Assembly (NCBI GenBank): GCA_036583965.1 | Contig: JAZBQD010000034.1 | Coordinates: 1,178,001 to 1,242,000, forward strand | DNA length: 64,000 nt | DNA from: Prunella strophiata | Taxonomy: Eukaryota; Chordata; Aves; Passeriformes; Prunellidae | Reading direction: 5' to 3' | Part shown: piece after piece, positions 35,524 to 47,034 of the stretch | How positions within the stretch are numbered: the stretch's first letter is position 1 | How the letters are laid out: each line of letters begins with the position of its first letter | Position numbers and translations under genes: made by a program | The notes under the pieces: model-generated | What the model was told of the DNA's origin: nothing | The model's database searches: none | What the model saw: only the letters and a program-made list of their open reading frames with translations

Positions 35524-35954
35524 TCTTTTGAGTACATTGGAGGGTGCATTCAGTCGTAGTTTGAGACTCAACGCCGTGAGTCTGTGAAAGGCTCTAATGT
35601 AAGACAGCCTTGAATAATTGACTGGGTTTAGTGTCCTTTGATATTAGTGCAAAATCCACGATGCTCTCTTGGAATATTCCTTTTGAAATTGCTGCCTTGA
35701 TCTCCTCTGACAGGTCTGCAATTTTTAAATCTTAATACAAGTTTTCGTCCTCCGTGGCTGCTCAGCTGGTTAATTGAAGCTCACGTTTTCCTTTTCCGCA
35801 GCTGTGGCTTCCTTTAGTCCTAACTTGTTGATGGCAGATGGGTGGCTTATTGCTGAGAGAAGCTCCTGTAGTAGCATGAGTGCATTTACTGAAAAGCTTT
35901 TCAGGGAAGCGGTACAAGAATGGATTTGCTTATGCGCTGCGACCACACAGGGCT

Positions 35955-35985
35955 CTATATAGGCTGACGTCACCTGGTGACGTTC
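35955..35985 (-). promoter_or_regulatory. LRRTM2: LRRTM2 core promoter: CRE next to TATA-like box
   Basis: On the - strand the order toward the gene is a half CRE (AACGTCA, 35984-35978), an E-box CAGGTG (35976-35971), a perfect palindromic CRE TGACGTCA (35972-35965) and CTATATAG (35962-35955) as a TATA-like box. Transcription would start near 35925-35930, giving an exon 1 of about 410 bases. The motifs suggest CREB/ATF-family control. This is inferred from sequence only. Confidence 0.7.
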
Positions 35986-35999
35986 CTTTTGTTTGGGTT

Positions 36000-36330
36000 T
36001 TCCAGAAGCTTTGCTGTTTTAAAGCATTGTGCTACATGCTGTGATCGCCTTAAAGACCACTGATAGAGGGGGGAAAATCCAGCGGCAGGAGTCCTTCATC
36101 CCCACGACAGCAGGAGCAGGAGGGACTCGCAGCACCCTGCTCCCCCCACATCTGCACCGGCTCTGCTCCGCTGGGGTTAAAAGCAGCGCAGAGCCGCGGA
36201 TGGAAGTGCCCTGAGTGCTGCCTTCTCCCACTTTTCTGCTAAATCTCCCTGCACGAAAGGAACTTTTAGATGCCAAATGCGCAGAGTTTGAATAGAGGAT
36301 GCTGGTCAGCACCGGCTTTCATGGAGGTGA
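36000..36330 (+). promoter_or_regulatory. CTNNA1: Possible + strand alternative first exon of CTNNA1
   Basis: In human the LRRTM2/CTNNA1 promoter region is reported to be bidirectional and to yield N-terminally truncated CTNNA1. Here the region just upstream of LRRTM2 is CpG-enriched relative to its surroundings. It contains a + strand donor GTGAGA at 36327 directly after ATGGAG (36321-36326). Splicing from it to exon 8 (phase 0) would keep the CTNNA1 frame. The start context is poor, and an upstream ATG at 36299 is out of frame after splicing. A non-coding first exon with initiation at the Met in exon 8 (about residue 371) is equally possible. Confidence 0.3.
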
Positions 36331-37821
36331 GAGGGATTGGGCAGCTCAGAGCTCCGTGTGACTGCTGTGTGTGACTGTGGTCCCTGCAGAAGTGCAGAGA
36401 GCAGTGGTGGAGCTGGAGCTGGAGTGTCAGGAAGTACAGCCCGGGAGCAGGGCACAGGAGCAAGCGCTTCAAGCCAGGAGAAATTTCTGGAAAAAGCAAA
36501 GCTTGCATTAGGGATACAGGAAAAATTTAATTGGAATCCAACTTGACAGTGTGCGGTTATGAAACTAGAAAATCTATTTTCTCCTCCCAAACAGTGGCTT
36601 TTATACTTGCTTTTTCCTGGGCACTGGAGTAGGGCGGAAATGGTGAGATTGGCATTTTTAGTCGGGGCTCAGAGCGGTGCAAGTGCTTCCTTGTGGTCAC
36701 CCACAATATCCTGCTGCTGTGTGTCCCCTCAGAGAGGGGGGACAGCACCTCCAGGAGCCCTGGCTGCAGGGTAGGTCTGTAACAGTTATCCTGTGGGTTT
36801 AGGGCTGCAGAGCTGTGCCCCTGCAGAGCTGTGTGTGCTCTCCAGCCCCACCGGGCTCTGGCCAGAGCATGCACACACAGCCAGGGGGAGGACAGTGGGC
36901 TCATTAGGGCTGTTTGCTTGCTTTAAAGGTCCACTGCCCCATTATTCAGAGCAATCTCTTCTCTGGGACAGCTGGTACTGAAAGGTAAAGGACCAGGTTT
37001 GATTGACATTTTTATATGTTTTTAGAGTGCATGTGCAGGTAAAGCCTTTGGAAGCCACCGCTCTGGTCATAGCTTGATGTGGGTGCTGCAGGGGGAGTGC
37101 TGGTCTCCTGCTCCAGGGAACTTGGATAAGGTTTTTTTTTTATTTTCTCCTTGAGATATAAAGTAATAATGTAGAGGAAGCACTTGAAAATGTTTGCTGT
37201 GTAGCAGTGAGGTATCACCTCTGACCTCCAAGATCTGAAATGAGCTGAGAATAAGAAATTTCGTGTGATGATGGAGCAAGATGAATTGTGTCAAAAGAAG
37301 AATTTAAAATAAAATGGCTGTTTGCCTTTGTTATTGAGTGCTGGTTCCTTGCTTTGGTTCCTTGGAGGTCCTTGCTTAAACCAAGACCAGCTGTTCTCTG
37401 GTGGAATGGTGACACTGCCTCTGGTGCTTCCTTTCTGAGATGGGCAGACTTAAGGGGAAGCACTGAGTGGAAAGTAAAGGGATGGAGAACATGAACACAC
37501 AAGAATAAAATCTCAAAAACCTCAAAAAAATCTAAAGCAAAACAAATAAACCCTACCCTGAACCCATCAGGAAAGTAACTGTCTTTAATGATTAAGCAAA
37601 TTAGGAAATGTTAGATAAATTTCTTAAATTGCTCTGCCATAGTAAATGTTTTCACATTTGCTCCAGTGTGAAAGAAATCCATGCAAAGAAATTACATAAA
37701 CCTATTTAAAGAGATTCTTCTTGTTTAATGTTCAGGGTACAAAGAGCTCAGGCTCAGCTCCAGCTGTCCAGCGGAACCGCGGCTCTGCAGCACCTGCAGA
37801 GGGTTCTTGGAGCAGCTTGGT

Positions 37822-37846
37822 GCAACACCCTGATCTAGGGTGTTGC
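37822..37846. repeat. Short hairpin, 10 bp stem
   Basis: GCAACACCCT and AGGGTGTTGC are perfect inverted copies around a five-base loop. No T-run follows, so it is not a Pol III terminator. Role unknown. Confidence 0.5.
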
Positions 37847-39785
37847 TTTGAATTCTAATAACATTTCAATGTGTTACCATAACATTTAACAACAGCTTTC
37901 CAAAGGGTATAATTTGAGGTCAGCTGTCAGCCCTCCCCAGTGCTGCCTCTTTCCCTCTTACCAGGAGACTGAAATTAGGTGTCGTTGGAAACATTTAGCG
38001 TTTTTGCATCAATATCTGCTGGTAGGTTCCTCCCACGTTAAGATTGTGTAATTTGGCACAGAGTTAAGAGTTAATGTTCAAACATGGTGAGTTGCTCCTT
38101 TTCTGAAGCTCTCCATTCTTTGGCCCTTAACCAAACAAGGGCTATTTAGCACCTTGCCAGCGACTTTCCTGTTTAGGAAACTGTTAACGCGAACTTTATG
38201 GGCGCTTTTCTTAGCAAAACATGTTTTTATGTGCACTTGCTGTGAAATAACAGTTATTACCACAAGCGTGGATCTCAGTCTCTGAAGTCTGGGAGCACTG
38301 CAGTAACATTCACATTGTTCCTTGGGAGCTGCCTGGGGTGTCAGGGTGCAACAGACTGGGAATAAAACCCCAGAAGACTCATGCAAATGCATTTCTTCTG
38401 ATCATGAATACTCATTGCCCAGCATGAAAAACCGTGTCTGATGCCACCTGGGCACTTCAGCCACAGCAGGAGCTTTATGGCAGCTCATATACAGCATGGA
38501 CAGGGAAATTGGCAGGGATAAGCTTGCTAGGACCAGATAACCCTTTTGAGGGCTTCTCACCTACCCTGCTCCTGGAGCAGCAGCACAACTGGTTTTCCTG
38601 CTAAACCCATGCGCTGGGAAAGTAGAATTGCACCCTGAGGCAAGCGTTGTCATTTAGTTAGGCTGACATCTTGTGGAAGCCTTCCTAGTGTATTAAGAAC
38701 AACACACAAGCTAATTTTACTGGATGGAGATGTGGGGGCTGCGTGACTTTGCTGTGCTGGGGGCCTGGAGGAGGGTGCAAGCCCTGGAGCTGCAGGTGAG
38801 ACTGCAGCAGGCAGGACAGGCAGCCCTGTGTGGGGCACTGCACAGCAGCCAGCTCACCCTTCTGCCTGCAGGAGTGGCTGTGGGCATTGTTGCTGGGTGT
38901 TGGGACCTCAGGAAGGTTTGCTGCTTTTTGGCCAGAAGGTTGTGTTTGTGCTGTGTCACAGTGCTGTGAGGCAGGAGGTGAGCACGGGCATGTGGCTGGA
39001 GTGTCACCGTGCGCACTCTGTCACCTGGATTCACTGCCGTGGAAGCAATGAGCCCTAGGAGGGGACACGTGGGACAAAGGCATGTTGGACGTGACCCAGC
39101 AGCAGAGATGTGCCCAGGGCTTCAGGCCAGCTGCAGAGTCCTTTGGGGCAGGGCAGAGGGATGGGCACTGAAGGTTGGGTGTCCTTGTCTTCATGGGAGC
39201 AAAGGGCACGTGTGGTGGCATAGCGTGATGGCTGTCACCTCCCTGTCTGGCAGCTCTCTGCACCTGGCACTGGTTGTAATTCTTCTTGTACCAGGGTGAG
39301 TGCAGGAGCCACCCTTCCCCTCTCCATGGTGCAGCCTGGCCATGGGGAGGGATGTCAGGGTGGCAGTGCTGTGGCATGGCCAGCTGGGCAAGGGGACAGT
39401 GCAGGCAGCTTTATTGTCACTCAGGTTCTTGCTGGAGCCCAGACGATGCCATGCAGCCCATTTGCTGTGCTGAGCTGTGGGCTGGCTGTGGGAGACTCCT
39501 TCCTGCAGCAAACCAGGACACAGTCCTGCTTCCTCCACCTGGGATGTGAAAACACTGCTGGAATTTGTGTGGGTCATGCCTCAGTGCTCACAGTGCTGGC
39601 CCTGAATCAGCCCTGTTCCTGCTGGAATTGGTTGGGAGCCCTGCTGTCACAGTGATGGAGGGCTGTGCATGGTTATCCTCTGTAGACATGGAATTAGGCT
39701 GGGTGGCAGGGCAAAACCAAGCGTGGGACAAAATGCCCCCGAGCCCTGATGTCCTGTGTCCCCTGGCAGCAGAACTCAGAGGTGG

Positions 39786-39820
39786 CACAGTGACACACTG
39801 TGACACACAGTGACACATTG
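39786..39820. repeat. Short CACTGTGACA-type tandem repeat
   Basis: CAGTGACACA and CTGTGACACA units alternate three times. Low complexity. Confidence 0.6.
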
Positions 39821-42800
39821 CCTGCCCACAGGAAGGTATGCCAAGCACTCACTTACAATATATTCAGCCCCCATCGTTAACCAGAATGCTGCCTACTGTA
39901 CTGACAGCCTAGGAGTCAATTCACAGACACCTGAAGCAGAAACCTCTCTGCCAGCCATCCTTTTTGGTGCTTGTGTGGGGGGTGGAAGGTGGGACAGTGG
40001 TGGCTCTTATCAGTGGCACATCTGGCTCACATCTGGGTGATGATTTGGGGAGGGGGCATGGTGGGCTCTGCAGGGATGGTGTGAGGTGGTGCTGAGCAGG
40101 AGGCAGTCTCCCTCAATACCTCTGTGGGCTCAGCTTAACCCAAACTGATGATGAACTTTTAAGATTAACGGCAGATATTTGTGATATTTAAATACAAAAA
40201 CATATCTTTGAGTAGCTGGTTACAGCACATGCTCTGTTGATCCTGGTGGAATGCACCCCCACCACCACCATGCTCCTTTACTTCTATAAATCAGTCAGGA
40301 TTAGATTTTAACCTCCATAGCTATAGGAAAAGCTTGGGTCTGTCTTTTGCTTGTCTGAATTCAGATGGCACACCTACAGCAGGAAGGCTTTGTGACAGAA
40401 ATGGTGATTCTGCTCCCCTCCCTGTGTACAAATCCCCTTTCTTTGCTTTGAGTATTAAAATAGTCCCCTCTGGGGATGGTGGTCTGAGCTGGGACTGCAG
40501 GGATGTGACAGGGAATGCTTGTGGTGCTCTGCAGGCAGGGCAGCAGTGGTGGGGGAAGAGCAGAGATGAAGGGAGTGGGGGAAACGAGCGATTTTTAACA
40601 TCAATTCCATCCTCTTTGATAAAGATCTGATTTAATTTAAAGTAAATTTGCACCATGGCTAAATTTATTATCCATGATACTGGTCAGAGTTGGGATATCA
40701 TACTGCAGAATGATTGACATGGTCATCATGACCCTATTAAATCTACTGAATCTATTAGCTGCTCGCTGGCTGCGGGGTTTGTGATTCCCTCAGCAGAGTT
40801 TTGTGCTGAATATCTAAAAATCCTGTTAGGAATCTGAAAATTTGGGCTTCACTCTTGTGAGTCCTCCTAATCCCGTGGATAGCAGGAGCTGCTGGGTCAT
40901 TAGCTGGCTCCTCAGTCAAGGTTCACACTAGACATGAGGACCAGTTTTTAATGGTCAGGCTAATTGGTTAGTGGAACAAATTACCCAGAAGAGCTGAACT
41001 GGCACTTGGAGCCTTTAAAACATTATTTATTAGTTGAGAGAGGGAGCCTAGCTCAAACAGGACTTTTCAACTGTAGGGTGGAACCAATGGGCAAAATTCC
41101 CTATGTGTGTGGCAGCCTGGACAAAGTGACAGTGCTGTGGTCAGGGGGGATCCTCAGCATGTTTCTGTGCCCAGGAGGGTTTGTGCTGCCATGGGCTGTG
41201 CAGGTCTTCATGTGTTCCACCAGGTCCTAATGGAGTTTGGTTTGTCCCACAGTGTTTATGGGGCAGGGAAACACAGTGTTTATTGTGCAGGGGGAAAAAA
41301 GGTCAGGAAACTTCAGCTGGGGAAAACTCGACATTGTTGTCTCCAGGACTTTGGTTGGAATTGGCTGTGATGGTTTAAGATGTCAGTGGCAGCAGGGTGT
41401 CTGTAGCCACTGAGGAGTCCTGGGTGTGTCCTGCTCTGCCCCCACGCAGCCCTAACAAAGGCTCCCAATTAGTGACTCCATGTGCTAAATCACCAGAGCT
41501 AAATTAGCAGGGTGCTTTATCTTGCAGCCTTCTGAAGTAAATTCTGGTCATGCTTTTGACAAGCTTCTGTACTAAAACTTCTGCATGCCAGCAAGGTGGA
41601 AATAAACTGGAGCTGCCTTCCTAAAATCTAGTGGGGTTGGATTTTACAGCTCTTTCTGTGCTAGGATGTGGTGTAGTTTCATAGGAATGGATCAGCAGTG
41701 AGAAATCAGTGCTGCTCAGGCTGTAATGTGCTTTGTTGGAGTGTTTTGCATAGTGGTCCATTAGTGGAGGCCATCTCTTGGTTTTCCTCTCATCCAAAAG
41801 GCATCTGGTGCTGTGCACCGAGCCTGTTGTGGGCTAGTGAAGCCAGGGACAGCAAAGTGGAATTGATGGGTGGTATCGCCTCAAATCCCTGCTCCTGCTT
41901 CTTGTTAAAATGGTAATGTGGGAGCACCCGGGGAGAAGTAAAATGGCACTTCTTGGAACAGCTGAATGTTTGGCTTTTTGCATAATAGATGAGCATATAT
42001 CTTAGATCCAAACATATTCCTGGGAAAAAAAACCCAGTGTGTGGGGAGGGTGCTGTGGGTTCAGTAAAATGGTCATGTTCCTGTGGGTAAACAGGGGTGA
42101 AACATCAGGAGGGGAAGCAGCTGTCCCTGCAGGTAGGTGTCTTGGAGCAGCTTGTGGCTGGGGCAGTGCCTGGTGGCAGCTTCTGGGGTCACTGTTCCCC
42201 TGTCCCCCGCAGATGCCAGCCCTGCCTGCTGCCACCAGCATGCCAGGGGCAGAGCCATTGCTCAGGGAGTCTTGTCTGTCATAACCCCTGAGCAGGGCAG
42301 CAGCAAAGTGTTGGGTAAATCAGTGCATTAATCTTCACTTTATTTAGAGCCTTCAGCTTTGATTTTTGAATGCAGAGCTAAGAAGGGGCCAGTGCTGGGG
42401 CTGCTGCAGGTTTGGCAGTGTCACAACAAGCTCCTGGGTTTAGCTCCAGTCACTTTTCAGTTACCTTTTGTGATGAGAATCAAATAACTTGATCATGGCG
42501 GTGACAAATCTTCAATAATTCATTACACTATAATGACATTACAACATCCTAGCTGCCTCCCCCCCATTTTTTATTTCTGCTGTGGAGTGGACTCGATGTT
42601 TTAGATTCAAGGCTGTTCATCCAGATATTTCACACTAGCCTGTCACCTGGAGAATTGATACCTGGCATACACTCACTGCAGCACTGCTAAATGGTTTTTC
42701 TTCTCAACTGGATAATTATATTGATTGTGGCTTAGGACTTCAGAAATTGGATTGTGGTTGAATAAAGTGTGTTTTGAAACCCTAATATAAGCCATATTAA

Positions 42801-43308
42801 AGAGAAAAATCTCACAGCAAAACCAGACCACCACCTCTGTCTTATCTGACTCTTAATTTGATAGGAATGAGGATATTTTTGACTCAGTGTCTGATGGAAA
42901 AGGGAAGCTGCCCCTGCTGCCTGGCCCTTTGGCCTCTCTAACAACAGGGCTCAGGCAAAACGTGCAGGATCAGACCTTGGCAGCTCCCCATGAGTGGGCC
43001 TGGAGACTCACTTGAAATGTTGAATTTCTTACCCAACAAATGGTTTCTAAGGATTTGACTTCTGATTCTGGGCTTTTGACTGCCTGCTCAGGAGCAGTGT
43101 TGTGTGATCCCTGGGGTGGGGTGTGCAGGGAGCAGTGACTGCCTTACTGGGGAGGTGGAGACTCTACTGCCCGTGTGCAGAATCACTCCACAAACCTCAA
43201 AAATAGAAACAGATGCTTACCATATACTTGAAATGAATAACAACTGGTTTAACTTTGACACCCTGAATACCTGAATACCTGTTGACCTCTTTGTCTGCTG
43301 TTTTCCAG

Positions 43309-43389
43309 GCTGGCCGCAAGGAAAGAAGTGATGCCCTGAACTCTGCCATTGATAAAATGACCAAGAAGACCAGAGACCTGCGCAGGCAG
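43309..43389 (+). CDS. CTNNA1: CTNNA1 exon 8, M region
   Basis: Twenty-seven complete codons, about human residues 355-381, starting AGRKERSDALNSAIDKM and ending RDLRRQ. The acceptor is TTTTCCAG and the donor is GTGAGG. It forms the end of the MI bundle and the passage to MII in the tension-sensing M region. The internal Met corresponds to human Met371, used as the start of a truncated human isoform. Codons are noticeably more A/T-ending than in exons 4, 6 and 7. Confidence 0.97.
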
Positions 43390-44162
43390 GTGAGGAACAG
43401 AGGTGGTGCTGGCTGGCTCATGAGTACAGTGCTGCATGCTAGGCATTTGTTCCTAGGGGTAGTGAGTTTGCTGGCCTGTCTTCAGTGAATTAAAGGCCAG
43501 AAGCTTCCAGTGGGAAGCATGGGGTGGGAATGTAATTCCCTATTAATTCCCTGTTAACTTTGTGATACAGATGTTGGGGTCTTAATCATCCTCATGGCAA
43601 GAGAGATTAAAAAACCCAACCAAAGACCCCCAAAAAACAACTTGATGAACTTTGAAGATAATCAGTGATATTTTATAGATTTGGTGGTGTTCATCTCAAC
43701 CTATTTTATTTGAGAACTGTATTTTTGTAGCATCAGCCTTTTGTCTGTTTGGTTTTAAAGCGATATATTCCCATTTTAGAGTAAGCGAGAATATGGATCA
43801 TGTTTGTTGAAAAATGTTTTTATTCTAGCAGAAAACTAAAAAAGTTAAATCAGTGTGTTGTTTAATCAGCTGAGGGAAAGCAGCAAATTTACTCAGACAA
43901 AACCAATATGAGCTGCTAAATCAATATTTGTGGCCAAACTGGTGACTTGCACTTCTATAACTAATCCATTTTTTAAGGAGATTTCATTTAAATTGAAGCA
44001 AAAAGTGTGTAGACAAGACTTAGTGCAGGGAAAGCCATTGGTCACACAAAGGAAGAAGGATCAATGACAAAAGTAGTTCAAGCTGTACATATTAATACAG
44101 TAAGAGGGAAACAGCAATGGAACACTACTGAAGAAAAACTCATTCTTTTATTTTTATTTTAG
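43390..44162 (+). other. CTNNA1: CTNNA1 intron 8
   Basis: A 773-base AT-rich intron with donor GTGAGG and acceptor TTATTTTAG. No repeat or other feature seen. Confidence 0.9.
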
Positions 44163-44315
44163 CTCCGCAAAGCTGTTATGGACCATGTTTCAGACTCTTT
44201 TCTGGAAACAAATGTTCCTCTTTTAGTATTGATTGAAGCTGCCAAGAATGGGAATGAAAAAGAAGTTAAAGAATATGCCCAGGTTTTCCGTGAACATGCC
44301 AACAAATTGATTGAG
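44163..44315 (+). CDS. CTNNA1: CTNNA1 exon 9, M region
   Basis: Fifty-one complete codons, about human residues 382-432, starting LRKAVMDHVSDSFLETN and ending REHANKLIE. The acceptor is TTTTAG and the donor is GTAAGA. It encodes MII helices of the alpha-E-catenin M region, which mask the vinculin-binding segment in the relaxed protein. The translation appears identical to human. Third positions are mostly A/T, in sharp contrast with exon 7. Confidence 0.97.
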
Positions 44316-44887
44316 GTAAGATGGTACAAATTAAAATTTAATTGTTGCTAGTTAAATTAAGGCAAGACTAGGAAAAACAGGTTTTTCAATTCTGTTGAAG
44401 CAGAAAGCAAATTCTGTAATAAATTTCCTTTTAAAATTTTATTTGAATGAATTTAAAACAATTTAATATTTAAATAATTGAAAATGTAAGCTTATCAAAA
44501 AGAGATGTTAAATAACCCAGGTAGTTGTGGATATTACAATGTGATATATGATAAAGGTTTTGTTACTTGGAGGTGGTCAGTTGGAGTAAGGGAGACCAGG
44601 GCATGATTGTCCTGTTGGACAGTTTGACCCATTGCTTTGAAGCCTGGAGGGTTTTTCTTTCCAGTAAAATCTCACTGAATATAAACAGGCCTTTTGTGTG
44701 AAGGCTTTCAGAGTGAAGAGCTGCTCATGTGTGTGTAAAGAGCAAACAGAACATTTGGAGTGACCCCACAACTGATCCCTGTCACCCCTCTGTAAGGAAA
44801 ACCCAAAGGCTCTCCAGCTCATGGAACTGCAGAGCAGGGCTCTTACTGGGGGGAAAACCAAGTTAAATGGGACCAACATGTCTTAAC

Positions 44888-45225
44888 TGGAATCCCAGGA
44901 TCACTGAGGTTGGAAAATCCCTCCCAGCCCATCGAGTCCAAGCCATGCCCCATCCACACCTCGTCCCCAGCCCAGAGCACTGAGTGCCACCTCCAGCCCT
45001 TCCTGGGACACCTCCAGGGATGGGCACTCCAAACCTCCCTGGGCAGCACGTCCCAATCCCTGAGCACCCTTTCCATGGGGAAATTCCTGCTGCTGTCCAC
45101 CCTGAGCCTGCCCTGGCCCAGCCTGAGGCTGTTCCCTCTTGCCCTCTTGCTCATTACCTCAGAGAAGAGACTGACCCTCACCTGTCAGGCTGCTCCTCCT
45201 GTCAGGAGTTGCTTTCAGGGTCATT
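44888..45225 (-). mobile_element. CR1 LINE 3' end fragment
   Basis: Antisense CR1. From its 3' end at about 44888 (GGAATCCCAGGATCACTGAG, then GTTGGAAAATCCCT) it runs back through the ORF2 C-terminal tail. The - strand frame shows RGNSLRLGQGRLRVD. It is broken and 5'-truncated. The 241-codon + strand open frame across it is an artefact. Confidence 0.88.
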
Positions 45226-46992
45226 TGTGCCCTGCTGAGGGAAGCAGGTTTCCATGGGTGGTGTCTGCAGAGAGCAGCAGCAGCAGAGCCTGCCCCTGTT
45301 CATGGATCCACCTCAGGACTCTCGGCCCCTCACCACCGCCATCGCGTGAGAGTTCTGTGCCAGCTGATGCTGAATGGCACGGAACAAACAGCTATAGGTA
45401 TTGTTGGGAAAACATGCCACTAGGAATAAGTGTCAAAAACTCCTCCTGTGCTCTTCCATGCTTTGAGCTCTGGCTGGTTGTGCTGAACCTCAGCAGCTCC
45501 CCAGGAACAGTCCCAGGGTGCTTCATGTGGTTCTGCTCTCTCAGTGTCTCTGCGTTCGATAATGCAGTCCATGTGTCTCCAAGGCTGGTGGGGAATACTC
45601 ACACAGCTGGGCAGATTCAAATTGCCCAAGAATAAGACTGATCAGACATCAGTAAAAGTACCTGCTGACTTGCACAATGTATTTTTGATAGGGTTCTGAG
45701 TGCACTTTGCAACTGCCCCATAGTCCAGGGTACATGAAGTTCGTCCCAGCTCATTACTGTCCAAGCAAAGACAATCTTTTAATTCCTTGAAGGCATCCAT
45801 TTTTCTCTTTTGGCTTGTCATGTTTCAGCATCAATGTTGTCCTCCTAGAGCTGCAAAGTTATTCTAATCTAAATTTTAAGTAACTGACGTTGTTCTGCAA
45901 AGCAGCATGTGGAAGGAAGGCAAGGCTGCTGTGCCCTGCCTTGGCAGCAGGATACAGCCTTGGGAACACTTTGAAGTGGGTTTGGTCTAAAGCCTCCCTT
46001 CTTCATGTTGCAAGCCTGATTTATCTAGAAAATTATTTTTAGGGCTTGTTTACAGGAGAAGTTGAATCATGTAACAATAGCAGTGCCTCTTCTGCCAGAG
46101 TTCTGCTACCTCCTCAGTGGATGTGTGGAATTTATTGGCATAATTAAAGAGGAATAATAGTGCTGCTCTGTCCCTGAGCTTCTCCCCAGCCCTTGCCAGG
46201 TGAGCCCTTTCTCCCTGTCCCCTCAGAAGCCGTGTCCCACTGGAGCAGCCACAGTTCCATCCTCACTGGCACTGGCCCTACCTGGTGTGCAAATGCCAGG
46301 CTGCAGAGGAGTTTTCCAGAGCCTATGTACAGCCAGACTCTCTTGTCTTCCAAGGACTATTCCCCTGAAAGTAGACATTCAGCAATATTTTTGACTGACA
46401 TCAAAAGCTTCTGCTTAAAATGATATGCTGCTGCAACAGCTTTTTGAAGGCTTGGTTATTGCTTTTGCTGTCTGAAATGTAACTGTAGTTGTAGTGTAGC
46501 ATGATGTAGATGGTTTATAAACCTCTTTCCTGAATGGAGATGGATTAATATATACACTTAGCTTGGACAGAAGGGAATAGTGCTCCTGCAGACCCTTTGT
46601 CCTGAGGGGCAGGAGCGCCACTGGTGTTGTATGAGATGTCAGATTCACTGTGCAGGAGGATGACTCGGGGTGGGTTGCATTTGAAATGTCTTGTGCCTCT
46701 GCCAGAATGGAGAAGGATGTTTGCCAGTTCCTTCGTGATTCTGCTCTTGGGCAGGAAACTCAAGAGAAACAGCAAAGGCTTGTGTGAGGGCAGAGCTGAA
46801 GATGTTTTGCCCGGTGAGATGGGCAGTGATTGCTTCCACTGCTTTCAGGGGAAATGAGTGTGCAGGGAGTTTATCACAGCTGCCCTCACAAGTGCTGCTG
46901 GGCAACTCAGGACATCAAATGTGCCCAACAGCTGCAGCACTGAGTGGAGCTATGCTGTATCATGCCCTGACAAGCTCCTGTGGTTTGGATGT

Positions 46993-47034
46993 AGAGGGGA
47001 GCATGCCCTTCCTTCCTTTCCTTCCCTTCCTTCT
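46993..47034. repeat. CCTT-rich tract
   Basis: Short CCTTC/CCTTT low-complexity run. Confidence 0.6.

Larger units (their letters stand above)
6531..43308 (+). other. CTNNA1: CTNNA1 intron 7, hosting LRRTM2
   Basis: A 36.8 kb intron with donor GTGAGT and acceptor TTTTCCAG at 43301-43308. It contains CR1 copies at 6716, 18750, 21500 and 27048, a SINE at 20650, several inverted repeats and, on the opposite strand, LRRTM2 with its promoter. Stretches 7250-18750, 22765-27045 and 36350-43300 are AT-rich to mixed intron sequence with no gene-like segment that I can support. Confidence 0.9.

Noticed and set aside
38700..39720. GC-rich kilobase as a hidden gene or CpG island
   Set aside because: The open frames are short and overlapping on both strands. 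CpG is not enriched, and there are no convincing splice-linked coding segments.
44910..45635. 241-codon open frame on the + strand
   Set aside because: It reads through the antisense of a CR1 and into intron sequence. There are no splice or promoter signals.
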